In this document: in pieces, positions 18,401-26,674 of the stretch
Position numbering within the stretch: the stretch's first letter is position 1
How the letters are laid out: every line of letters begins with the position of its first letter
Origin: SIG299 sp051880375
Lineage (GTDB): Bacteria; Bacillota; Clostridia; Lachnospirales; Lachnospiraceae
Length of the DNA: 64,000 nt
Assembly (NCBI GenBank): GCA_051880375.1
Contig: JBJENV010000016.1
Span: 1-64,000, forward strand
Direction of reading: 5' to 3'
Made by a program: the position numbers and the translations under genes
The notes under the pieces: model-generated
The model's input: only the letters and a program-made list of their open reading frames with translations
Told to the model about the DNA's origin: nothing
Database searches by the model: none

Positions 18401-20828
18401 AAAGAGTGCAAGATATATTTACACCGGAGCCGAAGAGTATACGACAGATAAGTGGGCTGAGTTTGTTGCCAAGGGTAAGGAAAATACGGCAGCCAATACT
18501 TCTACCGGATACCGTTTGGTAAAGCCGACAAGAACTGTGGAAACAGGGGAAAATTCAGAGAGCGTTCTTACTTTGGATGGAGAAAATATTCTGCTTCCAA
18601 GAGAGGGTTATTATCTCTTCTGGCTTTCCTATACGGAAGCAGACGGTACGGCAAAGGTAAAACAGATGACAGTTCATGCGGGGCAGGATATTACCGGTCT
18701 TGACAATGTGGGAATGAACATTACCTACTTTGATACGACTCCAACCGGTTACATCCAGAGAATTGACTATCAGTATTTTGGAGAGACCGAACCGGAAATT
18801 GTTTCAACGGGAACACAGGAATTTACCAGTGATAAGAAGGTGAACGCAGGAACGATTACACGAAATGAGACACCGTTAGAGTTTTCCTTCCAGGTCGACC
18901 GCTATGGATGGTATTTAGTCCGTGTCATGGACAGTGGTGTTGTCGGAACGAAATATTATAAGATTCAGATTGAAAAGGAGTTCACAGACGATTACAAGAT
19001 TGTATTGAGCATTGACGGCGGACTGATTACAGCAAGTGACAGTGAGGATGCGACAAACCAGATTACCAAGATTAAGTTTGAGAGCGACGAGACTTATACG
19101 AAGGGAAACACTATCACTGCGGATTCTACCGGAGTGTATACAGTACTTGTGGTTGACAGCAAAGGATATACGTATACCTTAACGGCAAATATTCTGACTC
19201 TGGAGAGAAGCACGGAAGTTTCGACAGCCTCCCTCGAGAAACAGATAGCTGCCGCAAAGAATATCATCGACGGATGCCAGCTTGTGGAATCGACGGATGG
19301 TATTACCAGAGCAGGAACTTATGCGCCGGAGAGTGCCGCCGCTGTTCTCCGCACTGCTATTGCAGCTGCAGAGCAGGTGGCAGAAGCAAAGGAATCGCAG
19401 GATAAAGTAAATACGGAATATAAGACACTTACAGCTGCGATTACAGCGTTTAAGAGCACAATTGTGGTAGTAGAGGCCAAGTTTGTGACTGTAAATGAAA
19501 ATACTATTACAATTTCGCCTTCCGCATCCGGTTATGAACTGAGTTCGGTTGTTTACAATATCAACAATAAAACGGAAAAGACGCTTGTTCCACTGGCATT
19601 CGCAAGCTGGGCCGGCGTTTCTACCAGACCGTACTTTATCAACCAGACATTTGATGAGCAGGGAAAAATAGCATTTACGGATGTTTCGAATGGTGTCTAT
19701 ACATTTTTGATTACGCAGATAGAGTCTTCCACAGCAAAGAAACAATATGTGGAGTATGGCGTAGTGCATAGCGGAACCACGGAAAAAGCCGTTGCTACCT
19801 CTGAACTGTCCCGTTATCTGGAAGTGGCAACAGCTACTCTTGCCAGAGGAAAACGAGGGGCTGATGCAGCACAGGCAGGAGAAAGTTATGTGCCAGAAGC
19901 TTACTACGACAAGTTGAGCGATGCGATTGCTTCTGCTACAGATATGAAGACGGAGCTGGAGAATGCTTCCAACATACTTGATGTGTATGATGACATTATT
20001 CCTGAAATAGTGAATCTCCATGCAGCGATTATTTCGTTTGAAAACAAATTAGTGACAAAGCCTTTGGAAGATGCAACGGAACTCGTAATAAACACAGAGG
20101 ATTACGAAAATGTTGTGATTTCAAAGAGTGATCTTGTGAAAGCTTATGTAGCTTACGGAAATTATTCCACATGGTCGAAGTTTGCAAACTCCGGTTATGT
20201 CACATTGCAGGCGGAAAATGGAAACGCTGTTTACACGGGTGCTCAATATAATGGTATTTATACAGCACTTTGCGCGTACGAAGACGGAACGAAGGTTTTT
20301 GAAACCTTTGAAATCAATGCAATCCCTTATCCGTTCTCAGTAACTGAGGCAAATGGGGAGATTACACTTGATCTTGAGTCTACAGAAGCGATAAAGATAG
20401 GTTACCAGTATGGAGATATGTCGGGACTTGACGAAACGGAATTCTTACCGATTGAGCTGGTGAACGGAACATCTGTTTATACCGTTCCTGCACTTGGTAA
20501 CGGAATTCATACGGTTATCGTAAAGACGGCAGATCATCAATACTATCAGAAGATTGATGTGACCAGCTGTACGGGACCGGTAATTGTTCAGTATAATGGT
20601 AAGCTTGGTATTTTCACACATGGATTTGAGTATAGCTATGTTGCATATAAGAGCTATAGCGATGAAGCCGGTTATAGCGATTGGAGCCAGATGTATGCCG
20701 GAGCACAGTATTGTGGACAGAATCAGTGGTACGATCCGACAGCATTTACTGAAGATAATTATACATTCTACTTCAGCACAGATGATCCGGAAACTTCTGT
20801 TTTCAAAAACTATACTATTGTGAGGTAA
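12477..20828 (+). CDS. Giant secreted multi-repeat surface protein
   Basis: A 2783-residue protein starting at the ATG 8 bp after ATAGGAG. Residues 1-31 form a classical signal peptide. A Pro-Glu-Thr-Pro linker follows at about 38-84. Then come eight copies of an ~95-110 residue module (starts near 85, 185, 299, 407, 523, 618, 726 and 843). Its signature is ITIDKNG ... (V/I)MYS ... TW ... GK ... NG..GY ... AG.YYFW. Two InlB-type B-repeats (WY..... YAKW) lie near 1171-1205 and 1483-1520, and an Ig-like stretch near 1651-1750. Further module copies start near 1840, 1947, 2336 and 2535, interleaved with two FIVAR-like helical segments near 2247-2335 and 2440-2527. There is no LPXTG motif, SLH domain or C-terminal membrane anchor. 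An adhesin or polymer-associated matrix role is inferred from architecture and location. Confidence 0.8.
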   Translation: MKKIRKGFILFLVFTLLLSVIPTDYTVRAEEDAGTSAEPTPEPTAEPTAEPTPEPTAEPTPEPTAEPTPEPTAEPTPEPTPEPTPCVLITTNKNIITIDKNGADVSAVHVMYSETAVNVTSWYSYYVAGKQNTDVNGTKGYVTKALKTEVSTYICNQAGFYYFWVNGAPIEIEIDQASMPNEPTFVKGEGEQAHIITISKNDTDMTGFTVMYSENVLPRETWVTYYTVGKLRQDVNGSAGYKGVKLALDADTYTYVCKRAGYYNFCAMNKFYTVYVSEADIPENVEPDVTPTPVPVVEVSFTQSGNTISIDKNGADVTGVNVMFSLTAPEKNTWLSYCTTGKLNPEINGTSGYRGVKFDAEGKITYVCKYAGTYYFWSQGKRYDFTVTESQIPEDEKETIPTPVPDAQLSKEGNVITIDKNGSGITKVFYMFSKEQPASATWTGFVNAGKLLTVVNGSTGYQSLTTEQEQTEFNCRYVGWYSFCLQDKIYSFEVTDADFTGDDTPETVPEQPEEVVVEPVISGENNHITISKNGLSFGDIKVMYAVDPVERETWVTFYTTGKLLQDINTEKGYKVVTVPEDSITLSFFRAGHYYFWINNKEYHVELTADVIPEYPYGEVRVKNNTFTISENEAAITSLTYTYTEEIPVYSSGSFTREELIELGKNYAETNSVNGFVTVAAPYDGAVITARKAGFYTFVFNDASGEHAVTLEVAVESMPSVNEAGATLVGNVITINDNGSNLTNVSYIYSSEYYFYTTPSAFIAKGKEDIMNNTRYGYRALKAKTVEVPEEAMDPEAATAATFDGVSITVETAGYYVIQFTDDSGKHGQTFYVNQDAIDASKPVVTVNDNIITVSTEALDGWTLKSVLYMCSPEEYTFASWPGMVAQGKENPEFNSTKGYLALNATGGVAKITCKAPGFYTLLMSYYSDADSTEVVQFAKTVEVNQYLTEIRLSLDGVSCDAGALVTDKEATDEYRASNTLYLKDEEGNYTALDKVRTGYYNQVMDAKKTYQICFGTETEKTELGAEISDMTPFAKLNYYSTKLTLTDLDAECNPYALAGETYRVALSTGDRAGKQIPLRVTVRQEGAEINYNYNYDTGVITIPNVAGRITIKAMANRRYNHINIELNAMGGNIYDATWGNPVNYVYTASDISGEMVLLPTPMSPANSETVNFAGWYKDINYTQKVTSINTDDYTEGQTLKLYAKWVLSATSYKTSGMYYAYKGNIFDIRGVNSSGNYIKTTYGDNGYSNYYYYNSGAAYPYARNGRYDYGGTSLSFVNTVNASIFKQLTANLYYAQVMATQGSYVTVNYIFVNTGSNPIYNLTFGACADVQIASNDSAAINAGKDANGEYLVMEDGANYAFRLYTLDANQYWIGGYSASYCYNGKGYAYNVFNNSRTNSNHYDKKFVLGKDSALAFSFIDQTVPAGGAIVKSVKLGVGSMAEMGKNSGANVTLIGCGGTWNGSALKVLTSSSSTVSLAGNVPVREGYSFLEWNTSSDGRGTSYAAGATVGSATLYAIWEKIVPPSYTVYNKSVVKNNSNIALSKAKADITLFYNSGQNAIDQADFEVEAASADNDFNAVLKLNSEEAGYCLPDNISITVGDKTLVEGTDYSYSHAENSDTAELTIKAAKITGDITITAIGIQTPVKVPVVTVETFKELTLKEAVDVALTLDNVDAANQKYYYRWYKAPANVNADGTLISQTTDTLHLTSATTANAGTYYFYCVVTTTRSDNKQSAKVVSDVITVVVNKKAIESSSIVTEKDEDDNPIGYHVSNNPGNGAVTYTYYIDEECTIKTSAEHGAGITGGKPTVNGEYFIKANIAETSNYLSYDTAPVQYYVAGLPVVQQDGRNITILNNDSALSSYKYIYTPDYYEYTTWAKFVAKGKENTAVNGSLGYRGKSGEVDGTASSLDNTKFAITKAGYYTFLLSYAGGKTYTTCLLVSEPDLLAGVPYVTQEYVNDNYAILVNNNESDLGSLKSARYIYTGAEEYTTDKWAEFVAKGKENTAANTSTGYRLVKPTRTVETGENSESVLTLDGENILLPREGYYLFWLSYTEADGTAKVKQMTVHAGQDITGLDNVGMNITYFDTTPTGYIQRIDYQYFGETEPEIVSTGTQEFTSDKKVNAGTITRNETPLEFSFQVDRYGWYLVRVMDSGVVGTKYYKIQIEKEFTDDYKIVLSIDGGLITASDSEDATNQITKIKFESDETYTKGNTITADSTGVYTVLVVDSKGYTYTLTANILTLERSTEVSTASLEKQIAAAKNIIDGCQLVESTDGITRAGTYAPESAAAVLRTAIAAAEQVAEAKESQDKVNTEYKTLTAAITAFKSTIVVVEAKFVTVNENTITISPSASGYELSSVVYNINNKTEKTLVPLAFASWAGVSTRPYFINQTFDEQGKIAFTDVSNGVYTFLITQIESSTAKKQYVEYGVVHSGTTEKAVATSELSRYLEVATATLARGKRGADAAQAGESYVPEAYYDKLSDAIASATDMKTELENASNILDVYDDIIPEIVNLHAAIISFENKLVTKPLEDATELVINTEDYENVVISKSDLVKAYVAYGNYSTWSKFANSGYVTLQAENGNAVYTGAQYNGIYTALCAYEDGTKVFETFEINAIPYPFSVTEANGEITLDLESTEAIKIGYQYGDMSGLDETEFLPIELVNGTSVYTVPALGNGIHTVIVKTADHQYYQKIDVTSCTGPVIVQYNGKLGIFTHGFEYSYVAYKSYSDEAGYSDWSQMYAGAQYCGQNQWYDPTAFTEDNYTFYFSTDDPETSVFKNYTIVR
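12590..12731 (+). repeat. Tandem repeat coding a PTPEPTAE linker
   Basis: Near-identical 12-bp pieces (CCGACGCCGGAA and CCGACGGCAGAA) alternate and encode a Thr-Pro-Glu-Pro linker directly after the signal peptide region. Such short in-frame repeats commonly vary in copy number by slippage, which would change only linker length. Confidence 0.85.
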
Positions 20829-20856
20829 TCGGAAAGACAGCTTCATAGTATTTATT

Positions 20857-20891
20857 TACTACTCTTCCTATATCATGTAGGAAGAGTAGTA
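20857..20891 (+). terminator. Perfect 14-bp hairpin between transcripts
   Basis: TACTACTCTTCCTA pairs perfectly with TAGGAAGAGTAGTA around a 7-nt loop, 28 bp after the stop codon of the giant protein. No run of T residues follows on the plus strand, so it may be a weak terminator, an mRNA-end stabiliser or an operator rather than a standard intrinsic terminator. Confidence 0.55.
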
Positions 20892-20945
20892 TTATAAGAA
20901 AGTGAACGAATTGAATAAGAAATGCATTGGGAGGGAGAGTAAAAC

Positions 20946-21656
20946 GTGTTAACGATAAAGGATATCCTGCTGGTACTAAAGGCGAAGATAAAATGGATAT
21001 TAATTTCTGCAATTATTTTCATGATTGCCGCGGGAGGCTATACTTATCTCTGGATTCAGCCGATATATTCGTCAACAGCGTCTCTTTATGTGGTAAACAC
21101 ACAGCGGGTCAGTACCGACATAACGACAGGAGAACTGACTGCTTCCCAGAAGCTTGTGAAAACATATATAGTGGTACTCAGAAGTAATACAACGATGCAG
21201 CAGGTATCGGAGAAGCTGGAGGACTTGGGATACAGTCTTTCTCCGGCGCAAATACGAAGGATGATTACCACCGGTTCCATCAATGATACGGAAGCTTTTT
21301 CCATCACGGCGAGCAGTGCGGATCCGGAGCTTGCAAGGGCAGTTGTCATGATTATTTTGGAGGTCCTTCCAAATGAGATTATTCGTGTCGTCGATGCGGG
21401 AGCTGTCAGAATTATTGATGAAGCGACATATCCTACAGAGGCATATTTCCCGTTTACGAAGAATGTAGTAACCGGAGCCGCGATAGGAGTGGTATTGGCG
21501 ATTGCAATTATTTTGCTTCATGCTGTTTTTGATACCAAAGTGCATGGAGAAGAAAAACTGAAAGAAATGTTTACGATTCCGATTATTGGACGGGTGCCAT
21601 CCTACGAAGAATATCTGAGCGATAAGAAGAATAACCGGAATGAGAAAAGAAAATGA
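20946..21656 (+). CDS. Wzz-type polysaccharide chain-length protein (CpsC/YveK family)
   Basis: A 236-residue membrane protein starting at GTG behind GGGAGGGAG. One membrane helix spans about residues 14-37 (WILISAIIFMIAAGG...) and a second about 174-196, enclosing an extracytoplasmic domain. This is the Wzz topology of Gram-positive co-polymerases. It sets polymer length and activates the partner tyrosine kinase encoded by the next gene. The C-terminal tail is short and basic, as expected for the kinase-docking side. Confidence 0.9.
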   Translation: MLTIKDILLVLKAKIKWILISAIIFMIAAGGYTYLWIQPIYSSTASLYVVNTQRVSTDITTGELTASQKLVKTYIVVLRSNTTMQQVSEKLEDLGYSLSPAQIRRMITTGSINDTEAFSITASSADPELARAVVMIILEVLPNEIIRVVDAGAVRIIDEATYPTEAYFPFTKNVVTGAAIGVVLAIAIILLHAVFDTKVHGEEKLKEMFTIPIIGRVPSYEEYLSDKKNNRNEKRK

Positions 21657-21678
21657 AAGATACTGACGGAGGCAAGAA

Positions 21679-22398
21679 GTGAAAAGGGCTCAAAACAAGA
21701 GGAACAGAGGCTATTTGAATGAATTTTTGCTACATAGTGAGATGCCAAATGACATTCTGGAAGCATATAAGGAAATTAGAACAAATCTTCTGTATATGCC
21801 CTTTGAGACGAAGTGCCGCAAAATTGTGGTTACCAGTTCCATTGCCAGAGAGGGAAAAACCATTACGGCAATCAATATTTCCATATCATTGGCACAGCTC
21901 GGATTAAAGGTTTTACTCATAGATGCAGATATGCGGGCATCTGTCGTAAAAAGATACCTTGATATAACCGATAAAGGTGGCTTGAGTGAATACCTTGCAG
22001 GAATAGGAAAAGCAAGACTGCTGAAAAATGTAAACAAGTTAGGCACAGTAGACCTGCTGTTGGCGGGAGAGCAGCCGCCAAATCCCAGCGAGTTATTAAT
22101 GAATGCCAGAATGAATGAGCTGCTGGAGCTTTTATCAGAGGAATATGATTATATTATTATGGATACGCCTCCGGTCAATGTTGTTACGGATGCGACAACA
22201 TTGGTTCAGGTTTCGGATGGATACTTAATTGTGGTGAGAGATGATTATTCTGACATCAATGATGTTCAAAAGACAGTGGAGAAGCTTTCCAAGCTTGGTG
22301 CAAATGTCTGCGGTATTATATTGAATGATGTAGAGAAACGTGTAAATGGAAGTAAGTACTATAGGTATAAAGGGTATTATAACGATAGCTATTATTGA
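21679..22398 (+). CDS. Bacterial tyrosine kinase (CpsD/YwqD family)
   Basis: A 239-residue BY-kinase starting at GTG. Walker A is REGKTITA near residue 57, Walker A' is VLLIDADMR near 82, and Walker B is IIMDTPPVN near 160. The C-terminal 15 residues contain a tyrosine cluster (KYYRYKGYYNDSYY) that is the usual autophosphorylation site. It is the cytoplasmic partner of the Wzz-type protein encoded 22 bp upstream and controls polymer export and length. No PHP-type phosphatase (CpsB) is seen in the locus, although one normally reverses this phosphorylation. Confidence 0.93.
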   Translation: MKRAQNKRNRGYLNEFLLHSEMPNDILEAYKEIRTNLLYMPFETKCRKIVVTSSIAREGKTITAINISISLAQLGLKVLLIDADMRASVVKRYLDITDKGGLSEYLAGIGKARLLKNVNKLGTVDLLLAGEQPPNPSELLMNARMNELLELLSEEYDYIIMDTPPVNVVTDATTLVQVSDGYLIVVRDDYSDINDVQKTVEKLSKLGANVCGIILNDVEKRVNGSKYYRYKGYYNDSYY

Positions 22399-22448
22399 TA
22401 TTACTGTTTATTAGAACCAGATGACAAAAGACCTTTGGAGGAACCTCA

Positions 22449-23297
22449 ATGAACGAAACGATAGACAAGTACAGCGTACTGATGTCCTTGTATTGGAGAG
22501 AAAGACCGGAATATTTAAGAGAAAGTCTTGACAGTATAATTGCGCAAACGATTATGCCGGATGAGATAGTCATTGTAAAAGACGGTCCTTTGGGAGATAC
22601 GTTAGAAAACGTACTCTCGGAATATGTACAAAAATATCCGGATTTGTTTCATTTTGTGGACCGGCCAAACAATGGCGGATTTGGTCTGGCTCTCCATGAC
22701 GGGGTTCTGGCGTGCAGAAATGAATGGATTGCCCGAATGGACACAGATGATATTGCTGACAAACACAGAGTCGAAGTACAGTTGGGGGTGATTCGGGAAC
22801 ATCCCGAACTCGACATGGTAGGTTCCGTATATTATGAGTTTTTGGGAGATTTCTCCCACCTTATTTTGAGAGAATCTCCTGAATCCAATGATATGCTGAT
22901 AAAGTTTATGCACAGAAGAAATCCTTTTGGGCACGACAGTTTGATGCTTAGAAAGAGTAAAGTCTTAGAAGCCGGAAACTATGAATCTGAAACCAGATTT
23001 GAGGACTACGGTTTATGGATCAGAATGGCTTTAAAAAATGCAAAAATGTATAATATACAAAAGCCTCTGCTATATGTCAGGGGAACCAAAGACTATTATT
23101 CACGTCGAGGCGGCTTTCAGTATATGCGCCAAAATATCAGCTTTTTTCGTAAGTATCAAAAAAAAGGTTTTTTTACCCGAAAGGATTGTATAATTTCCCT
23201 TGCCCTTAGATGTTTGGTATGTCTTATGCCAAACTCAATTCGTACATGGGTTTATGAATATTTTCTGCGTTCCAGGGTGACGGGGGTAGACGGATGA
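22449..23297 (+). CDS. Family 2 glycosyltransferase (AmsE-like)
   Basis: A 282-residue family 2 glycosyltransferase starting at the ATG behind GGAGG. It shows SVLMSLYWRERPEYL at the N-terminus, VKDGPLGD near 41, NNGGFG near 74 and ARMDTDDIA near 95. The FEDYGLW motif near 182 marks the acceptor/catalytic region. The pattern matches AmsE-type enzymes of exopolysaccharide loci. Its last 4 bp overlap the start of the vWA protein gene. Confidence 0.87.
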   Translation: MNETIDKYSVLMSLYWRERPEYLRESLDSIIAQTIMPDEIVIVKDGPLGDTLENVLSEYVQKYPDLFHFVDRPNNGGFGLALHDGVLACRNEWIARMDTDDIADKHRVEVQLGVIREHPELDMVGSVYYEFLGDFSHLILRESPESNDMLIKFMHRRNPFGHDSLMLRKSKVLEAGNYESETRFEDYGLWIRMALKNAKMYNIQKPLLYVRGTKDYYSRRGGFQYMRQNISFFRKYQKKGFFTRKDCIISLALRCLVCLMPNSIRTWVYEYFLRSRVTGVDG

Positions 23298-25531
23298 ACA
23301 AGAGCAGGAAGAGAGTGAGGTTTCTTTTGATTATTGAATTAGCTCTCTTTTTTTCATTTTTTTCAGTTCCGGCAACGGCGATTGCAGATACTGCCTTTTG
23401 GGCTGGCAGCGAAGATACGGATGACGGTCATCTGATTGTTTCCATGGTTTATGATGACAGTGGCAGCATGGAGGGGAAAAAAGGAACCTACTGTAACTAT
23501 ACGTTCCAGCTGTTTCTTTCTTTATTTGGTGAAAACGATGAATTGTTTATTACCTATATGAGTAAGCCGAATGTATCATCCAACTACAGTATCCATAATA
23601 ACAGGCAGGTTAGAGTAGATAATCTTCGTGTTCATGAAAACAAGATATTTACGCCTATCTCTGCAGTTAAAACAGCATATGAGCGTCTTCTAAATGAGGA
23701 TGGAGGCGTAAACGATACCTATTGGCTCATTGTTTTAACAGATGGGCTTTTTTATGATGACCAAAAGAAAGTGGTATCACAAGACCAACTGGACAGATAC
23801 ATTGAGAGTTATGCAAATGCCACGATGCAAAACGGCAACAAAGTAAATATTCTGTATGTCGGAATCGGTGACGAAGTCATGTTTCCCAATGTGGAAAAGG
23901 AAAATGTCAACATATTGCATACGAAGGAACCGGAGGACATCCTGAATGTACTGGATTATTGCGGAGAAGTATTTTCGGAATGTATTAAGGTAGACAATGT
24001 AGACTTTATTCGGTATTCGATCAAAAAGAATGAGCTTCATATTGAAAGTGAATTGCCGCTTCAAAAGGTAATTCTCATCCAGCATAACACCGGAGAGAAA
24101 GAAATTACTGTGACAGGAAAAGACCTGCAAGGCACAAGTCTCTCCCAGATAGAGGAGGTAGATATTTATCATTCCTACATTGATTATGATACAGGACTTA
24201 AGGAGTCTCTGAAGGGGAAAGTAACCTACTGGGAAAAGGAAGACGATTATATTCTGGGAGGAATTGATTTTACATTTGGTGCGGGGATAGAACAAGATGA
24301 TTTGATGATTTATGTACAGCCGGCAATAGAACTGAATATAGAATATTATAATGCGAAAAATGAACTGGTAGAATTGAATGATTGCTCTTTGGAGGATGTA
24401 TTAAAAGCGAAGTTGGTAGTGAACAGACTCGACACAGGCGAGAAGGTGGCTCCCTCTCTGGTTGCGAAAGAATACGAAGGAAGTATTCTCGTCACGGACA
24501 GTCGGAAAAAGATGCGTCTTGCAGAAGGAAACGGATCGGTCTTAATTGACATTTCCATGGTAAATGAAGGAATGATTATTACCGGAAATTTATCTTTTTC
24601 AGAAGCCTATACGTATCGCAAAACAGAGCCGGTAGCACTTTATAAAAGCGAGATAGATTCTGCAAAAGAGTTCCTTTTTGAACGAACAGGAATGGTCGGA
24701 AACAAAGAAGGAATGACTCTTGCCATAACCAGAAATGAGATTCCGTTTAGCAGAAAAGATATGTCGACAATGACGCTGCGTTTTAACATGGACTCGCTTC
24801 CTCCATTGTTTCATATTACATATGAAATGAAAAATGACGGTACGATAGAAATCATACCTGATTTTGGATATGACAACTTATTTGGAAAATTGTTTGTAAA
24901 TTGGTTATGTGTATGGCTGATTCCGACAGGAAATATGGAACTTACGATTCATACAAATGACATATTGGGAAATATACAGTTGACGGATGTAGTTACCATC
25001 GAAATGCAGCAAGGCAGCATCCTGTTAGAAGCATGGTATTTCTTATATCCATTTTTGGTCATTGGGCTGATTGTCGGCTTTATTGTTAAAAATAGATTTA
25101 AAGAAAAACAAACAATTTATTATATCAAATTGATGAAAAAAGGGGAAACACTGGTTCCGGAGTGGAACAGATGGGCTCATGTTCCTCTTTTGACAGTAAA
25201 GATTCACGGAAGACGAATTAAGTGGAATTCATGCACCCTGTTACCTTATTTTTCAAATCAAAAAAAATGTGGTGAGTTGACCGTATATGCCGCAATGCCT
25301 TTTTATAAGAAGGGGAATGCTGTGCTTTTATCGGGAAAGGATTGGAAATACAGAAAACTTAAGGATTTAAAGACTTCAAAGGTCAATGAAATTATGATTG
25401 CTTCCAAAGAGGTTATGTTTGATACGGAAGAGGACGAGATCTGTAACACCGTTTATCTGGAAGCAGGAGAATATATCTATGTTGAGAACAAAGAGCATCG
25501 ATATTTATACCATTTAGGAAGGGAAAGGTAG
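23294..25531 (+). CDS. Membrane-anchored von Willebrand A domain protein
   Basis: A 745-residue protein with an N-terminal signal peptide (residues 1-31, ending ATAIA). A vWA domain follows at about 45-220, and its metal-ion site DDSGS reads within VYDDSGSMEG near residue 55. A long beta-rich extracellular region comes next, then one membrane helix near 582-603 (YPFLVIGLIVGFIV) and a cytoplasmic tail of about 140 residues. vWA domains bind protein or glycan ligands through the metal site. It is translationally coupled to the glycosyltransferase upstream (ATGA overlap) and sits 4 bp before the EpsG-like polymerase gene, so it is part of the polysaccharide operon. I do not recognise the specific family. 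Confidence 0.8.
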   Translation: MNKSRKRVRFLLIIELALFFSFFSVPATAIADTAFWAGSEDTDDGHLIVSMVYDDSGSMEGKKGTYCNYTFQLFLSLFGENDELFITYMSKPNVSSNYSIHNNRQVRVDNLRVHENKIFTPISAVKTAYERLLNEDGGVNDTYWLIVLTDGLFYDDQKKVVSQDQLDRYIESYANATMQNGNKVNILYVGIGDEVMFPNVEKENVNILHTKEPEDILNVLDYCGEVFSECIKVDNVDFIRYSIKKNELHIESELPLQKVILIQHNTGEKEITVTGKDLQGTSLSQIEEVDIYHSYIDYDTGLKESLKGKVTYWEKEDDYILGGIDFTFGAGIEQDDLMIYVQPAIELNIEYYNAKNELVELNDCSLEDVLKAKLVVNRLDTGEKVAPSLVAKEYEGSILVTDSRKKMRLAEGNGSVLIDISMVNEGMIITGNLSFSEAYTYRKTEPVALYKSEIDSAKEFLFERTGMVGNKEGMTLAITRNEIPFSRKDMSTMTLRFNMDSLPPLFHITYEMKNDGTIEIIPDFGYDNLFGKLFVNWLCVWLIPTGNMELTIHTNDILGNIQLTDVVTIEMQQGSILLEAWYFLYPFLVIGLIVGFIVKNRFKEKQTIYYIKLMKKGETLVPEWNRWAHVPLLTVKIHGRRIKWNSCTLLPYFSNQKKCGELTVYAAMPFYKKGNAVLLSGKDWKYRKLKDLKTSKVNEIMIASKEVMFDTEEDEICNTVYLEAGEYIYVENKEHRYLYHLGRER

Positions 25532-25535
25532 TTGA

Positions 25536-26648
25536 ATGGAAGTATATCTGAGCGCACTCTTGTTATCCATGTGTATGGCTTATCTGTATCAGACGACAGA
25601 GGACAGTTTGAAATATATTACACAGAATCAGAATCCGTATATGAAACAGAGAAAGGCAGACAGATCCTTATGCTACCTTTGTGCAGCACTTTCCGCGGTG
25701 CCGTTTATCATAATTACAGGTTTGCGATATCGTGTCGGAATGGATTACTTGTATTATGCTGCCAGCTTTATCCGGGTAAACGATGGAAAGAGCAGCTATT
25801 TTTCTAATCCGTTATACAATCTGATTGAGAAGATAGCTTCCTTTTTGTCGGATGATTACATGGCATTGTTTTTTGTGACGGGAGTTGTACTGATTACATG
25901 CTATTGGATTGTGATATACCAAAGATCATGTTATCCGGTTTACAGTATATTTTTGTTTTGGGGAACGAATACTTTTTATGTTTCTTTAAACGGTGTACGT
26001 CAGGGGATTGCTATGGGTTTTTTGTTCCTTGCGATACATTATGCATTGAAGAAAGAATTGAAACCATATCTGCTGTTCTTCCTGTGTGCCGTGCTGACGC
26101 ACAAGGGAATTGCTTTCTTTTTGCCGATATACTGGCTGTTTCAGATAGAACTTAAGCCTCAAAGGGCATGGACTCTGTTGGGTATAACACTTGTGGTCGG
26201 GCTCGTCGGAAGCAGAGCGCTGTACTATATCATTCGCTTGCTGGGGTACGGATACTACATCTCCGGGATGTTTGACACGGGAGAATTTGAGTGGATTATT
26301 ACATTCATCAATATTGTGATTCTTTGCGTTTTTTGTTTTTATGAGCGGACTGCATCTGAAAGTGAGTACAAGGAAGAATTTCAGGCATACTTCTGGCTTC
26401 AATTAATGGCGACAGCGTCCGTTATGCTGTCGGTGGCAATTCCGCTTGCAAAGCGCATCTGCTGGACCTTTAGTATCGGACAAATTTTATCGCTTCCGCT
26501 TTTGACAAAGTTTGAGGACAGCAAAATCGGTAAACTGATATTAAATGTTGGAATTATCGTTGGTTTCGCACTGTCTATTTACTTTGGAATTGTGGTAAAC
26601 GGTGCACATAGAGTGCTACCGTATCGTTGGTGGTTTGAGCGTTTTTGA
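25536..26648 (+). CDS. EpsG-like polysaccharide polymerase
   Basis: A 370-residue polytopic membrane protein with roughly ten hydrophobic helices. The early GLRYRVGMDY motif near residue 62 and the NGVRQGIA motif near 150 are characteristic of EpsG/Wzy-type polymerases. Such proteins join lipid-linked repeat units on the outer face of the membrane. It begins 4 bp after the vWA gene and lies next to a glycosyltransferase and a flippase, the standard Wzx/Wzy neighbourhood. Confidence 0.88.
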   Translation: MEVYLSALLLSMCMAYLYQTTEDSLKYITQNQNPYMKQRKADRSLCYLCAALSAVPFIIITGLRYRVGMDYLYYAASFIRVNDGKSSYFSNPLYNLIEKIASFLSDDYMALFFVTGVVLITCYWIVIYQRSCYPVYSIFLFWGTNTFYVSLNGVRQGIAMGFLFLAIHYALKKELKPYLLFFLCAVLTHKGIAFFLPIYWLFQIELKPQRAWTLLGITLVVGLVGSRALYYIIRLLGYGYYISGMFDTGEFEWIITFINIVILCVFCFYERTASESEYKEEFQAYFWLQLMATASVMLSVAIPLAKRICWTFSIGQILSLPLLTKFEDSKIGKLILNVGIIVGFALSIYFGIVVNGAHRVLPYRWWFERF

Positions 26649-26674
26649 AGAACAAAGGAAGGAAGAATGCACGT

